45,861 nt of DNA, taken from an uncultured Halieaceae bacterium (GTDB taxonomy: Bacteria > Pseudomonadota > Gammaproteobacteria > Pseudomonadales > Halieaceae). Positions within the stretch are counted from its first letter, which is position 1. Every line of letters begins with the position of its first letter. Shown one piece after another: positions 17,118 to 26,701 of this stretch. The DNA lies in NCBI GenBank assembly GCA_913057135.1, contig CAJXNM010000022.1:1-45861 (forward strand), written 5' to 3'. Below the pieces are notes generated by a model. That model did no database searches and was not told the origin of the DNA. It worked only from the letters and a program-made list of their open reading frames with translations. Position numbers and translations under genes: made by a program.

Positions 17118-18226
17118 TGGGAGAGGGGCGTACCCAAGGTCAAAGCTTCTGATCCCCAATCCACCTTGGCACACAGATTGAAGGCTGACTGCACCATCCC
17201 ATGTTTATCCTTAATGTGATGGGGCATGGCGCGCTCAGTACCGACACTACCTTGCACCAAGGTCATTTTCTTCAGGGACTCACCTGCTATTTGCAGATGA
17301 CTCAACTCCATTAGCTGCTGCAGAGCAGCGTTCACGAAACGTCCGGGACCATAAACCCCCTCGAGCTCGGGCAGCGGTGCCTGAAAATCCCCCAGCATCA
17401 CCTGGCCAGCGTCGGCGACAGCCAGCATACGAGCCAGCTTGATGGTTACATCACCCACAATGTAGCTAAACAGGGTGGGGTTGATACCCTCTGCTTGACA
17501 GAGCTCATAGTGGCTACCGATGTGAAAAGCAGAGCGAATAATGGGTACGGTGTTACCACTGGCTTGCCGTCGGGCCACCGCATTATCGATGAGTACCAGT
17601 AACAGAAAGCACAACAGATCGAGATCCGGGTAGGGTCCGACATCACGGTTCCACACGTAGTAGCCGTCTCCGGTGGTGGTGCGCGCGAAGTTAACGTCAA
17701 CCCCTTCTCTTTGGAGTTTGTTATAGGCAGAGTTCATCGAGTAGGACAGACTGTTGAGTTGGCTGGCTTGCTCGAAGGGGGAGTACAGGGAGAATTCAGC
17801 GATATCGAATAGAATCACACCGCGGCTCTCGACAAAGCCAATGCCATAACTTGAAATCATGGCATCGGCGGCTTTTAACAGAGCCGGGTCGTCGCCCAAG
17901 GGCTCATCGAGCTTGATGAAACTGGTAGAGACACCCAGTCGCTTGGCGATACTAAAAATCTGCTCGTGACTCTTTAGCCGCGAGCCGCCAATGACTTCGC
18001 GGACAAACTCCTCATTGCTATCAGACTGATTACTATCGGCGGCAGAGAAATTGCCCAAGAAAAAATGTGGCACCACGAGGGTAAGTAATCCCCGGGGATC
18101 GGGGGCCCAACACAGCACCATGTTTTGCCCCAAACGCCAATGTTTGCGCAGCACCGCCTCCATCTGCTTGAGCTGATGCTGCCCATCGAGGCTCAGTAAA
18201 TCGGCATTGGGCGTGCTTGAGTACAT
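17114..18226 (-). CDS. Class III nucleotide cyclase-like protein (partly degenerate)
   Basis: About 370 aa. The middle and C-terminal parts look like a class III adenylate/guanylate cyclase homology domain. VILFDIAEFS (Asp near 141) matches the first metal motif, and TTTGDGYYVW (Asp near 187) the second. SAFHIGSHYE matches the RIGIHxG strand, and YIVGDVTIKLARML (near 256-268) the GDxVNxAxRL segment. In the last motif the transition-state Asn is replaced while the Arg remains, so activity is uncertain. The N-terminal 130 residues are unassigned. No membrane anchor is clear. I prefer ATG 18226 (GAGG 8 bases upstream); ATG 18259 is also possible. It is coupled to rsmJ by ATGA. Confidence 0.7.
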   Translation of the reverse strand: MYSSTPNADLLSLDGQHQLKQMEAVLRKHWRLGQNMVLCWAPDPRGLLTLVVPHFFLGNFSAADSNQSDSNEEFVREVIGGSRLKSHEQIFSIAKRLGVSTSFIKLDEPLGDDPALLKAADAMISSYGIGFVESRGVILFDIAEFSLYSPFEQASQLNSLSYSMNSAYNKLQREGVDVNFARTTTGDGYYVWNRDVGPYPDLDLLCFLLLVLIDNAVARRQASGNTVPIIRSAFHIGSHYELCQAEGINPTLFSYIVGDVTIKLARMLAVADAGQVMLGDFQAPLPELEGVYGPGRFVNAALQQLMELSHLQIAGESLKKMTLVQGSVGTERAMPHHIKDKHGMVQSAFNLCAKVDWGSEALTLGTPLSQ

Positions 18227-18287
18227 CTTTTGCACCTCATCGGCTTGCGGCTTTGGCATTATAGGCCAGTGATGAATAGGATTAAGT

Positions 18288-18785
18288 ATGAATTGGGTTT
18301 TTCGCGCTTTAACCGCTGCCACATTGCTCCTGAGTGGCTGTCAGCAGTATGACATCCACTTCAATGATCGGTTGGTGCGTGCAGCACCCATCCTGTTCAC
18401 GGACTACCGCATCGATGACCCGTCACTGGATCAATGTGTGCAACAAGCCATCATCGATGGTCATGTCACAGAAGCTAAGGGGCTCACCCAACTCAATTGC
18501 AGCTCTGGGGGTATCAAAACCCTGTTCGGTTTAAGCCGCTTCAAAGGCCTAAGACAGCTAAAGCTATCGGACAACAAGCTGCGAAACCTGGTGGAATTAA
18601 CGCAACTTCCCGAACTTGAGTCGATTTGGCTAGATGGTAATCAGGTGGTAGACCCGGTCCCCGTACTCAAACTACCCAAGCTGGATACACTAGATTTGTC
18701 TCATAACCCCAGACTCCAATGCCCCGCACCTGAACTCACGAGGCCAATAGCGCACTTAACGCTACCAGAGCACTGTTTGCCATGA
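18288..18785 (+). CDS. Leucine-rich-repeat lipoprotein
   Basis: The 165-aa protein begins with a lipoprotein signal ending LLLSGC (Cys18). It then has LRR-type repeats: LSRFKGLRQLKLSDNKLRNL, then LPELESIWLDGNQV and LPKLDTLDLSHNP, of the bacterial 22-residue style. The C-terminus closes with Cys-containing sequence. With no obvious Asp after Cys18 (Gln-Gln follow), outer-membrane delivery is expected. It overlaps lpxL by ATGA, so it is probably co-expressed with lipid A acylation. Repeat proteins like this usually bind other proteins; the partner is unknown. Confidence 0.8.
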   Translation: MNWVFRALTAATLLLSGCQQYDIHFNDRLVRAAPILFTDYRIDDPSLDQCVQQAIIDGHVTEAKGLTQLNCSSGGIKTLFGLSRFKGLRQLKLSDNKLRNLVELTQLPELESIWLDGNQVVDPVPVLKLPKLDTLDLSHNPRLQCPAPELTRPIAHLTLPEHCLP

Positions 18786-19654
18786 TCAGCCGTGGACTGT
18801 TTACGCTACTGAGCCGTGTACCGCTGCCCGTGCTCTATAGCGCTGTGGGTGTCCTCAGTTGGCTGTTGGGATCGGTGTTCCGCTACCGCCATGCGGTCGT
18901 CACCAAAAATCTTAAAGCGGCCTTTCCCGATTGGCCAGACACTACGCTAGCCCAGGAGCGCATGAAATTTTACCGTCACCTCACCACCAATACCCTCGAA
19001 ATTTTGGCCACTCGACAGCTGAGTGATGATGAGTTGCGGCAGCGGGTAAGCTTTGAAAATGCCGAGCTCATGGCGGAGATTAGCGACAATTTCAACACGT
19101 CGGTGGTCGTACTCACGCTACATCAGGGCAATTGGGAGTGGTTGCTACAGCGTGCAGCGCTGGAGTACCCCATACCGCTAGCACCGGTTTACAAAAAGCT
19201 GCATAACCCAGCAGCCGACCAGTTTATGCTCGGCTTGAGGCGTTTACGCAATGGCCAACCCATAGAAATGCGTGCCGTGGCACGGGATTTTATTCGCCAC
19301 CGACGCCAACCCCGTATAGTCGCCATGCTCGCGGATCAATCACCGGGGCACCGGGAGCGGGCCCATCGAACCACGTTCCTACACCAAGATACGGCGTTTT
19401 ACTCGGGTGCGGCTCAACTAGCCCGCGCCGCCGGATTTCCCGTGGTATTCGCAGACTGCCAGCCCATCGCACGCGGTCGGTATCATTGCACCCTTATCGA
19501 CATTACTCGTGAACCCAAGCAGATGGAGGAAGCGGCGATCACCGAGCGTTACGCTCGACTGACCGAGCGCGCCATACGGCAATCACCCCACAGCTGGCTG
19601 TGGACGAACCGTCGCTGGAAAATATCACCCTTGGGGGCACAGCAAAGCCACTAG
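18782..19654 (+). CDS. lpxL: Lipid A biosynthesis acyltransferase (LpxL/HtrB family)
   Basis: An inner-membrane acyltransferase that adds a secondary acyl chain to Kdo2-lipid A or its precursor. One N-terminal membrane helix (residues 15-34) is followed by HAVVTKNLKAAFP, typical of LpxL/LpxM. The catalytic H-x4-E is HQGNWE (His114, Glu119). Further family motifs are MLADQSPG and the C-terminal PHSWLWTNRRWK. At 290 aa the length is slightly short but complete. Which hydroxyl it acylates cannot be read from sequence alone. It is coupled to the LRR lipoprotein and convergent with the MBL gene. Confidence 0.9.
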   Translation: MISRGLFTLLSRVPLPVLYSAVGVLSWLLGSVFRYRHAVVTKNLKAAFPDWPDTTLAQERMKFYRHLTTNTLEILATRQLSDDELRQRVSFENAELMAEISDNFNTSVVVLTLHQGNWEWLLQRAALEYPIPLAPVYKKLHNPAADQFMLGLRRLRNGQPIEMRAVARDFIRHRRQPRIVAMLADQSPGHRERAHRTTFLHQDTAFYSGAAQLARAAGFPVVFADCQPIARGRYHCTLIDITREPKQMEEAAITERYARLTERAIRQSPHSWLWTNRRWKISPLGAQQSH

Positions 19655-19660
19655 GGTGTT

Positions 19661-20458
19661 TTAAGCACAGCGGGACTGGTTCTGCTTGGGGGCAAGTGAT
19701 GACAACTCAAGCCAGTCAAAACCCTCCGACTGGCAAGCGAACACTACATTTGCCGACAAGGTCGACAGTACCGGCTGCAGGCTCTGCTGGGCATGCGCTA
19801 AAGAGTTGTTCTGCTCACTGATGTGGCCAATGACTAACTGACGCAAGCGTTCCGTATTAGCGGTTGCGAGCAACTGCGCCGCCTGCTGATTATTCAAGTG
19901 GCCAAAATCCCCCGCTACCCGTTTTTTCAACGCGGGCGGATACGGGCCCTGCAACAACAGGTCGAGGTCATGGTTACACTCCAGTAGCAAGCCTGTGCAG
20001 TTGCCGAAAGCTGCAATAACGTGGGGTGTTATGGAGCCCAGATCAGTGAGGATACCCAGCCGCTCAGCCCCGTGACTTAGGCAAAACTGGATCGGTTCCC
20101 GGGCATCGTGGGGTACGGCAATAGCTTCACACTGTATGTCGCCAACCTGAAATTGCGTATCAGCATCGATGCAGATCAATCTGTGGGCGTCGGTAATACG
20201 CCCCGACGCGGCGGTACCGTGGCTCAGAAAAACGGGTAACTGCCATTGCCGGGACGCGACAGCCACCCCAGCCGCGTGATCGCCATGTTCGTGGGTAACC
20301 AAAATGGCATCAACCTGCTCGGGACGAATGCCGAGTCGCGCTAAACGTCGCTCGGTTTCCTTTGCGGGAAAGCCACAGTCCACCAACAATAGCGTGTCAT
20401 TGGTCTGAACAACGGTGGCATTGCCTTTGCTGCCACTACCAAGGGACGCAAAACGCAT
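19661..20458 (-). CDS. MBL-fold metallohydrolase (YycJ/WalJ-like)
   Basis: The metallo-beta-lactamase fold is clear. The N-terminal FASLGSGSKGNATVV is typical of the YycJ/PhnP-like group. It is followed by LVDCGFPAKE and the zinc motif THEHGDHAAGV, with later His/Asp ligands in AVPHDAREP, ILTDLGSITPH and the C-terminal GHISEQNN. Members are predicted nucleases or phosphodiesterases; the substrate is not established in Gammaproteobacteria. ATG 20458 follows the bamC stop (TGAGTGATG). The order dapA-bamC-MBL is conserved in Pseudomonas, where purC follows; here lpxL on the other strand takes that place. Confidence 0.85.
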   Translation of the reverse strand: MRFASLGSGSKGNATVVQTNDTLLLVDCGFPAKETERRLARLGIRPEQVDAILVTHEHGDHAAGVAVASRQWQLPVFLSHGTAASGRITDAHRLICIDADTQFQVGDIQCEAIAVPHDAREPIQFCLSHGAERLGILTDLGSITPHVIAAFGNCTGLLLECNHDLDLLLQGPYPPALKKRVAGDFGHLNNQQAAQLLATANTERLRQLVIGHISEQNNSLAHAQQSLQPVLSTLSANVVFACQSEGFDWLELSSLAPKQNQSRCA

Positions 20459-20461
20459 CAC

Positions 20462-21496
20462 TCAGTTAATATTACCTTTCAGAATGGTCAGCAGCGCAGC
20501 CTGGTCTCGCCGTGGCGGCGGCGCACCAAAACCATCGGTCAAGGTGATCATCACAGACCCTTCACCCTGCTCACTCAGCTTGACCAAGTACTGGTTATTC
20601 GCCAGCGGATGTTGGTCCTCACCACCCCACAACCAATCAAACCAGCCCCCCGACTTTTTGCCGTCAGGTCCCCCGAACGTGACATAAAAAACACCTTCAC
20701 TCCGGTTCAGATCGTCGACCACAAAACCTGATTCTGGCAGTGCTTTGTTAACCGATGCCCAGGCACGATTGAAAGGCAACTGCAGCTGCAGTCGCGCACC
20801 GACATCGGTCTCCTCAAGGGTGATGCGTCCACTCGCACTCATCGCTTGATCGGCCATCATCGAGATGGGTGCCGCCTCAGCACTATTAGCAATGAATTGG
20901 GCTACATTGCGCAACATAGTTTGCTCGAGTTCGAGATTATCGGACAGCTGAGGCCAGCTTGCGGCCTGCTCGGTAGTGCGATTTTGCTGCAATACGTGCA
21001 GTTCTGCTGTGTTGCGCTGGACGCCTGACTCGACTCGAAATCGAAATCGAACCGGCAGGGGTTGATCGGTAAGCGTGACGTACTGGGTATCGATTAGCCC
21101 CGCCTGCGCACTAGAGCTGGCAACCGCAATACCGGAACTTGCGAGGAAGGCACGTACTTGGGGCCACAATTGACCTGGCGATACGGCGACCAGGGCCCAA
21201 CTCTCGTCACCGAGACGCTGAATACGCACCGCATCCTGTTGCGCACCGGACGTTAGTGGCGCAGGCCTGGGTACGTCGAATTCACTTTCGAGTTTTGCGA
21301 CCGCTTGCACAGTCGGTATCGGATATATCTGGCTCAAGGCCGGCGAACCTACCCCGGCGGGCACTCGGATTTCCTGCAACTCAACGGCGTTCTGATAACG
21401 CTCGGTGTTGTCGGGAAATAAGCCATCGTCACCAAATAACCAGGAGCAACCGGATAACAAGGCCACCGGTAGCAGCCACGCACAACGCCACAGCAT
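20462..21496 (-). CDS. bamC: Outer membrane assembly lipoprotein BamC (NlpB)
   Basis: BamC is an accessory lipoprotein of the BAM complex that inserts beta-barrel proteins into the outer membrane. The signal peptide ends LLSGC (Cys17). A low-complexity linker then leads to two helix-grip domains, about 90-200 (LGDESWALVAVSPGQLWPQV) and 225-330 (ARLQLQLPFNRAWASVNKAL). At 344 aa it matches the family. The ATG overlaps the dapA stop (TAATG), the classic dapA-nlpB arrangement. Confidence 0.9.
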   Translation of the reverse strand: MLWRCAWLLPVALLSGCSWLFGDDGLFPDNTERYQNAVELQEIRVPAGVGSPALSQIYPIPTVQAVAKLESEFDVPRPAPLTSGAQQDAVRIQRLGDESWALVAVSPGQLWPQVRAFLASSGIAVASSSAQAGLIDTQYVTLTDQPLPVRFRFRVESGVQRNTAELHVLQQNRTTEQAASWPQLSDNLELEQTMLRNVAQFIANSAEAAPISMMADQAMSASGRITLEETDVGARLQLQLPFNRAWASVNKALPESGFVVDDLNRSEGVFYVTFGGPDGKKSGGWFDWLWGGEDQHPLANNQYLVKLSEQGEGSVMITLTDGFGAPPPRRDQAALLTILKGNIN

Positions 21497-22368
21497 TACA
21501 GGTTCGCCTGCTGCAGAGCGATGCGAACCGTCTCGTGGCAGTTATCGGACAGCGCCACCAGCGGTAACCGTAGAGTGCCACCCATCATGCCCTGCTCAGC
21601 CATAGCCCACTTCACGGGAATGGGATTGGGCTCCACAAACAGGGCTTGGTTGAGCCCTTTCAGTTGATCGTCAAGACGCTGCGCAGCCTCAAAGTCACCC
21701 GCGAGGGCATATCGACACAGGTCTGCCATTGACTCAGCAGCCACGTTGGCTGTTACCGAAATATTACCTTTCGCACCGTGACGCATCAGTGCCAGCGCCG
21801 TTGGGTCGTCTCCAGAGTAAACCGCAAAGGCTTCGGATAGCTGGCGTATCAGTGCTGCGCCGCGTTCAATATCACCGGTTGCGTCCTTTAACCCGACGAT
21901 ATTGTCGACTTTACTCAAACGCAGCACGGTCTCGTTACTGAGATCACACGCGGTGCGTCCGGGTACGTTGTACAAAATAATGGGAATATTGACCGAGGCG
22001 GCAACCGCGCAAAAATGCTGATAAAGCCCTTCCTGTGTCGGACGATTGTAATAGGGCGTCACCAGCAAAGAGGCATCTGCACCTACCTCGGCGGCGGCGA
22101 CCGTGAGCTCGATGGCTTCGTGGGTGGAGTTCGAACCGGTGCCTGCGATAATCGGAACACGACCACCGGATTGCTCCACTGAAAAGCGAATAATCTCGCA
22201 GTGCTCGGGCACCGTAAGCGTTGCACTCTCTCCGGTAGTACCGGCTATTACCAGCGCCGATGTGCCGGCTTGAATTTGATATTCAATGAGCTTCTCGAGG
22301 GCAACCCAGTCGATGGCGCCATCTTCCTGCATTGGAGTTACCAGGGCCACAATGCTTCCGGTTATCAT
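21496..22368 (-). CDS. dapA: 4-hydroxy-tetrahydrodipicolinate synthase
   Basis: DapA condenses pyruvate with aspartate semialdehyde, the first committed step to DAP and lysine. It is a TIM-barrel Schiff-base aldolase. Key residues fall at the same numbers as in E. coli: Thr44 in GTTGES, Tyr107 in TPYYNRP, Tyr133 in YNVPGRT, and the Schiff-base Lys161 in GLKDATGD. ATG 22368 has GGAG 7 bases upstream and gives 290 aa. It leads the dapA-bamC-MBL operon and is divergent from the DUF3806 gene, with only 42 bases between the starts. Confidence 0.96.
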   Translation of the reverse strand: MITGSIVALVTPMQEDGAIDWVALEKLIEYQIQAGTSALVIAGTTGESATLTVPEHCEIIRFSVEQSGGRVPIIAGTGSNSTHEAIELTVAAAEVGADASLLVTPYYNRPTQEGLYQHFCAVAASVNIPIILYNVPGRTACDLSNETVLRLSKVDNIVGLKDATGDIERGAALIRQLSEAFAVYSGDDPTALALMRHGAKGNISVTANVAAESMADLCRYALAGDFEAAQRLDDQLKGLNQALFVEPNPIPVKWAMAEQGMMGGTLRLPLVALSDNCHETVRIALQQANL

Positions 22369-22410
22369 AGGCAAACTCCAAGGCTGGCCGTGTTATAGGG
22401 GTGAAATTTC

Positions 22411-22992
22411 ATGATCGCGCAATTATCCACTTCATGGAGCGATAGACAACTGACGATTTGTGGAAATCGTTTTGTTATCACGGTGCTCACAGGCCTCATG
22501 CTCTCAATGATCACTCTGACGCCATCCTGGGCGCAGAGTTCCAGCTGGCAGCAGCCCAGTGCAATTGAACAACGTATCGAGCCGTTGTCGGCAATTGACC
22601 GTCAGTTTATGGCCAACCAGCGCGCCGATGTGGAGCGACGCGCCAATGCCCTAGGTCGCCAATTGTCAGGCAACGCCTCCCGTGATCTGGACACCCTACA
22701 GCGACTACTCGACACCGGCTCAGTAGGCCGAGATGACCTGCTGGGTTTGCAGGCCATGGGGGTCGTGCTTGGGGATTTACTCAGTAAAGAACTCCGCATG
22801 GAATGGGTAGTGTACAGAGATCGAGCAGGTCGTTCACGGGCATTGCATTACCCCAATACCGATGTCTACCTGTTCCCGGTCACCATGATTTCCCGCAGGT
22901 ACAGCGTGGGTGCCGATAAACCGGTGGCTGAGATATTCAGCGAAGTCACTGCAGACACTGCCAAGCGACTACCCGGCGGTAAGTGGCGCTAA
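22411..22992 (+). CDS. DUF3806-type exported protein
   Basis: A 193-aa protein with a hydrophobic segment at about residues 21-40 ending PSWAQ, a likely Sec signal with an unusually long N-terminal tail. The mature part contains LQAMGVVLGDLLSKELRMEW, then VVYRDRAGRSRALHYP, which I recognise as DUF3806-like. Function is unknown. GGGGTG lies upstream of ATG 22411. It is divergent from dapA and convergent with the Nudix gene. Confidence 0.75.
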   Translation: MIAQLSTSWSDRQLTICGNRFVITVLTGLMLSMITLTPSWAQSSSWQQPSAIEQRIEPLSAIDRQFMANQRADVERRANALGRQLSGNASRDLDTLQRLLDTGSVGRDDLLGLQAMGVVLGDLLSKELRMEWVVYRDRAGRSRALHYPNTDVYLFPVTMISRRYSVGADKPVAEIFSEVTADTAKRLPGGKWR

Positions 22993-23014
22993 TCGTTTAA
23001 CCCAACCGCCCTAG

Positions 23015-23698
23015 TCAGTCGCACTGATAATCAAGAATGCCGTCGACCATCATGGTGCGATGCCGTAACCCCGGTGTAGCGGGATCACCTGTCACATAGC
23101 CCGCATCCCCTTCGTATAAAAAACATAAATTCCCCTGTTGCGGGATAACCTTCGGAAAAAACCGATGGGTGGCACGGGCTGCGACATTGCCCTGGAGCTC
23201 ACGCAAGGATCGATGACACGACAGGTCACAGAGGGAGACATAGGTTGGAGGTGGCATGGGGAGCTCTCCTTTTCGGTGCTGCAACAGGGCACCTTCAGGG
23301 GCAATCCACTGGTGGTCGACAATTTCACTACCACAGACGGTAATAGTGGGTTCGCCGGTTACGGCTGCGACGAAAAAAAAGGTCGAAAACCGACGACTAA
23401 CCCCCTCGGGCGTGAGCCAATGGGAGAACGTTAACAGCTGATCCGAAGTAATGCGGATGCCCGCCTCTTCATGCACCTCTCGGACGGCGGCTGATCGGGC
23501 TCGCTCTTCGTCGTTATTGCCCGCGTCGTCGGCGTCGACTTTACCCCCCGGGAAGACCCAAGCGCCGGGCATAAATGCAAGCTCGTGATGGCGTTTCAAT
23601 AACAACACCAAAGGTCCCGCGTCGCCGTCACGCATCACCAGTACGGTGGCTGCGGGCAATGGCTCAACGGGGGGCTTACCCTCGGTCATGGAAAACAT
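23015..23698 (-). CDS. Nudix hydrolase with an insertion in the Nudix box (NUDT19-like)
   Basis: A 227-aa Nudix protein. The box begins PGAWVFPGGKVDADD and ends AAVREVHEEAGI, holding the REVHEE metal-binding glutamates. A 10-15 residue acidic insertion separates the GGK part from the RE part. This layout is typical of the NUDT19/RppH-unrelated group that hydrolyses CoA-like or diphosphate substrates; the exact substrate is unknown. ATG 23698 overlaps the sppA stop (TGATG), so the two are co-translated. A second start at 23689 is possible. Confidence 0.85.
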   Translation of the reverse strand: MFSMTEGKPPVEPLPAATVLVMRDGDAGPLVLLLKRHHELAFMPGAWVFPGGKVDADDAGNNDEERARSAAVREVHEEAGIRITSDQLLTFSHWLTPEGVSRRFSTFFFVAAVTGEPTITVCGSEIVDHQWIAPEGALLQHRKGELPMPPPTYVSLCDLSCHRSLRELQGNVAARATHRFFPKVIPQQGNLCFLYEGDAGYVTGDPATPGLRHRTMMVDGILDYQCD

Positions 23699-25551
23699 CA
23701 GAACTGGGCGCCGCATTCAAGACAACGCACATACACATGTCCCGGGTCACGCAGGCTATCGATAGCACGTAACGGCATGGCAAGTTGTGCCGCCAATTTA
23801 TCGAGAACAGAGAATCCTGACAGGGAGCTGCTACTAAAGTTTTTACCCAACTCCTGCAAGATGAGTTGTTCGGGGCTCAAAGGTATTCCCACACGGCGCA
23901 CCTCGTAGTCATCGACGTCGGCAAAGGCAGCAGCAGCTGCCACCGCATCGTCCAAGCCACCTAGCTTGTCGACCAGACCGATGGCGCTGGCATCCTCGCC
24001 ACTCCAGACTTTACCACCGGCAATAGCATCAACCGCATCCCAATCCATATCTCGACCGTTGGCAACGATATCAACAAAGTCTTGATAAATTCGACTGATG
24101 ACGCTGTTAATGATGCGCTTACCAGTCTCGTCGACACCCGTATCAAGTCGAATAGCGGCGGCGAGTGGCGCCGTGGTTACACCATCGACATTAACCTCGG
24201 CCCAATCGTATAAGCGCTCGAGGGTTGGAAACGCCGCAAACACACCAATACTGCCGGTAATAGTACTGGGCAGCGCCCAAATTTCTTCCGCGTCAGCGGC
24301 AATATAATAGCCCCCAGAGGCTGCCACACTGCCCATTGAGACCACCACGGGAATGTCGGCGCTGCGCAGCGTGAGCAGCTTCTGCCGGATGACCTCTGCG
24401 GCAAACACACTGCCACCGGGTGAATTAACTCGCACCACTACTGCGGCTAAATGTTCGAGTTCTTGGGCTCGCTCGATTTGATCCAGAACCGTATCGGAAC
24501 CCGCAAAGCCTTGGGTGCTCTCCCCAGGAATTAATTCCCCCTCGATGGGTATGACAGCTACAACGGCTTTGGCATCTTCATCGGGCTTGGCTGCAGCGCT
24601 ACTTTCGGCAGAAGTCGCCTGTAAATAGCGACCAAACTCAACCGCTTCCCAATCACCCTCATCATCAGTGGCATCGACAACGTCGACAAGGTGCTCATTC
24701 ATCTCATCGTAGGTCATGAGGTAGTCCACCAGCCGGTTGTACAACGCAAGCTCGCCGAGATCGCCGTTGTGATCCTCTAAGCGGTCGGGGAATTCAGCAA
24801 TGAATTGATCAATGGTACCCGCTTCAAATTGGCGGCCCGTATCAACCAGGGCCGCGTACTGGGTCCAAATGTCACCCAACCAGAGACCAATGACTTCGCG
24901 CTCAGACGCCGACATATCGTCCCGAAGGTAAGGCTCTACGGCGGACTTATTATCGCCCACCCGAAACACATTCATGGTGATATAAATATTGTCGAGCAAG
25001 CGCCGCAGGTAGCTTTTATAGACCGCAAAACCCTGCAAATTCACGCCACCTTCGGTGTGCAGCAGCACTGAATCGGCTTGTGCCGCCAGAGCGTAGTGGC
25101 CTTGATCGTAATAATCCGCAAAGGCAACCACCGGCTTACCGCTGGCACGAAACGCTTCTATAGCGGGTGCTATTTCGAGTACCTGGCTGACCGTAGGGCT
25201 AGCCAACTGCTGCAAATCCATCACAAGTGCCGTGATTCGATCGTCAGTGGCGGCACGCTCAATAGACTCGATGACATCGGCCAGCAAGACTTCGCCACCG
25301 TCCCCCTCCAGGAAGGCCTCGAAAGGCTCAAGCGGTACCCGCGTCTCGACCAAAACACCCTGCGGATTCAGCAATAGTGCGGCCCGCTCAGGCAGGGGCT
25401 CGGGCTGTGCGCCGCGAATACCCACGACAAGGGCCCCAATGAAGAATGCAACGGCGAACAGTGGTACTAGTACAGTCACCACCTTGCTAAGACCCTGTAA
25501 GGCACGCCAAATGCCGCTAAAGAATCCGCGCACAAATCGCCACAACGCCAT
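23698..25551 (-). CDS. sppA: Signal peptide peptidase SppA, long 67K type
   Basis: A membrane-anchored serine/lysine protease that degrades cleaved signal peptides. It has an N-terminal membrane helix (about 22-45) and two tandem SppA domains. The catalytic Lys is in GDNKSAVEPY (Lys202) and the catalytic Ser in SVAASGGYY (Ser412), close to Lys209 and Ser409 of E. coli. VNSPGGSV and STITGSIGVF are also conserved. At 617 aa it is the long tetrameric form. Its C-terminus ends with a C-x2-C pair (RCLECG), which I do not know from E. coli SppA. GGAG precedes ATG 25551. Confidence 0.94.
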   Translation of the reverse strand: MALWRFVRGFFSGIWRALQGLSKVVTVLVPLFAVAFFIGALVVGIRGAQPEPLPERAALLLNPQGVLVETRVPLEPFEAFLEGDGGEVLLADVIESIERAATDDRITALVMDLQQLASPTVSQVLEIAPAIEAFRASGKPVVAFADYYDQGHYALAAQADSVLLHTEGGVNLQGFAVYKSYLRRLLDNIYITMNVFRVGDNKSAVEPYLRDDMSASEREVIGLWLGDIWTQYAALVDTGRQFEAGTIDQFIAEFPDRLEDHNGDLGELALYNRLVDYLMTYDEMNEHLVDVVDATDDEGDWEAVEFGRYLQATSAESSAAAKPDEDAKAVVAVIPIEGELIPGESTQGFAGSDTVLDQIERAQELEHLAAVVVRVNSPGGSVFAAEVIRQKLLTLRSADIPVVVSMGSVAASGGYYIAADAEEIWALPSTITGSIGVFAAFPTLERLYDWAEVNVDGVTTAPLAAAIRLDTGVDETGKRIINSVISRIYQDFVDIVANGRDMDWDAVDAIAGGKVWSGEDASAIGLVDKLGGLDDAVAAAAAFADVDDYEVRRVGIPLSPEQLILQELGKNFSSSSLSGFSVLDKLAAQLAMPLRAIDSLRDPGHVYVRCLECGAQF

Positions 25552-25584
25552 GTTCGTTACTCCTTTTAGTGTGAGGAATGAACC

Positions 25585-26660
<1,076 letters not shown>

Positions 26661-26701
26661 TCATGAATTATAAGGTGCTGTGTCGGAGGATCCCAAGCAC
26701 G

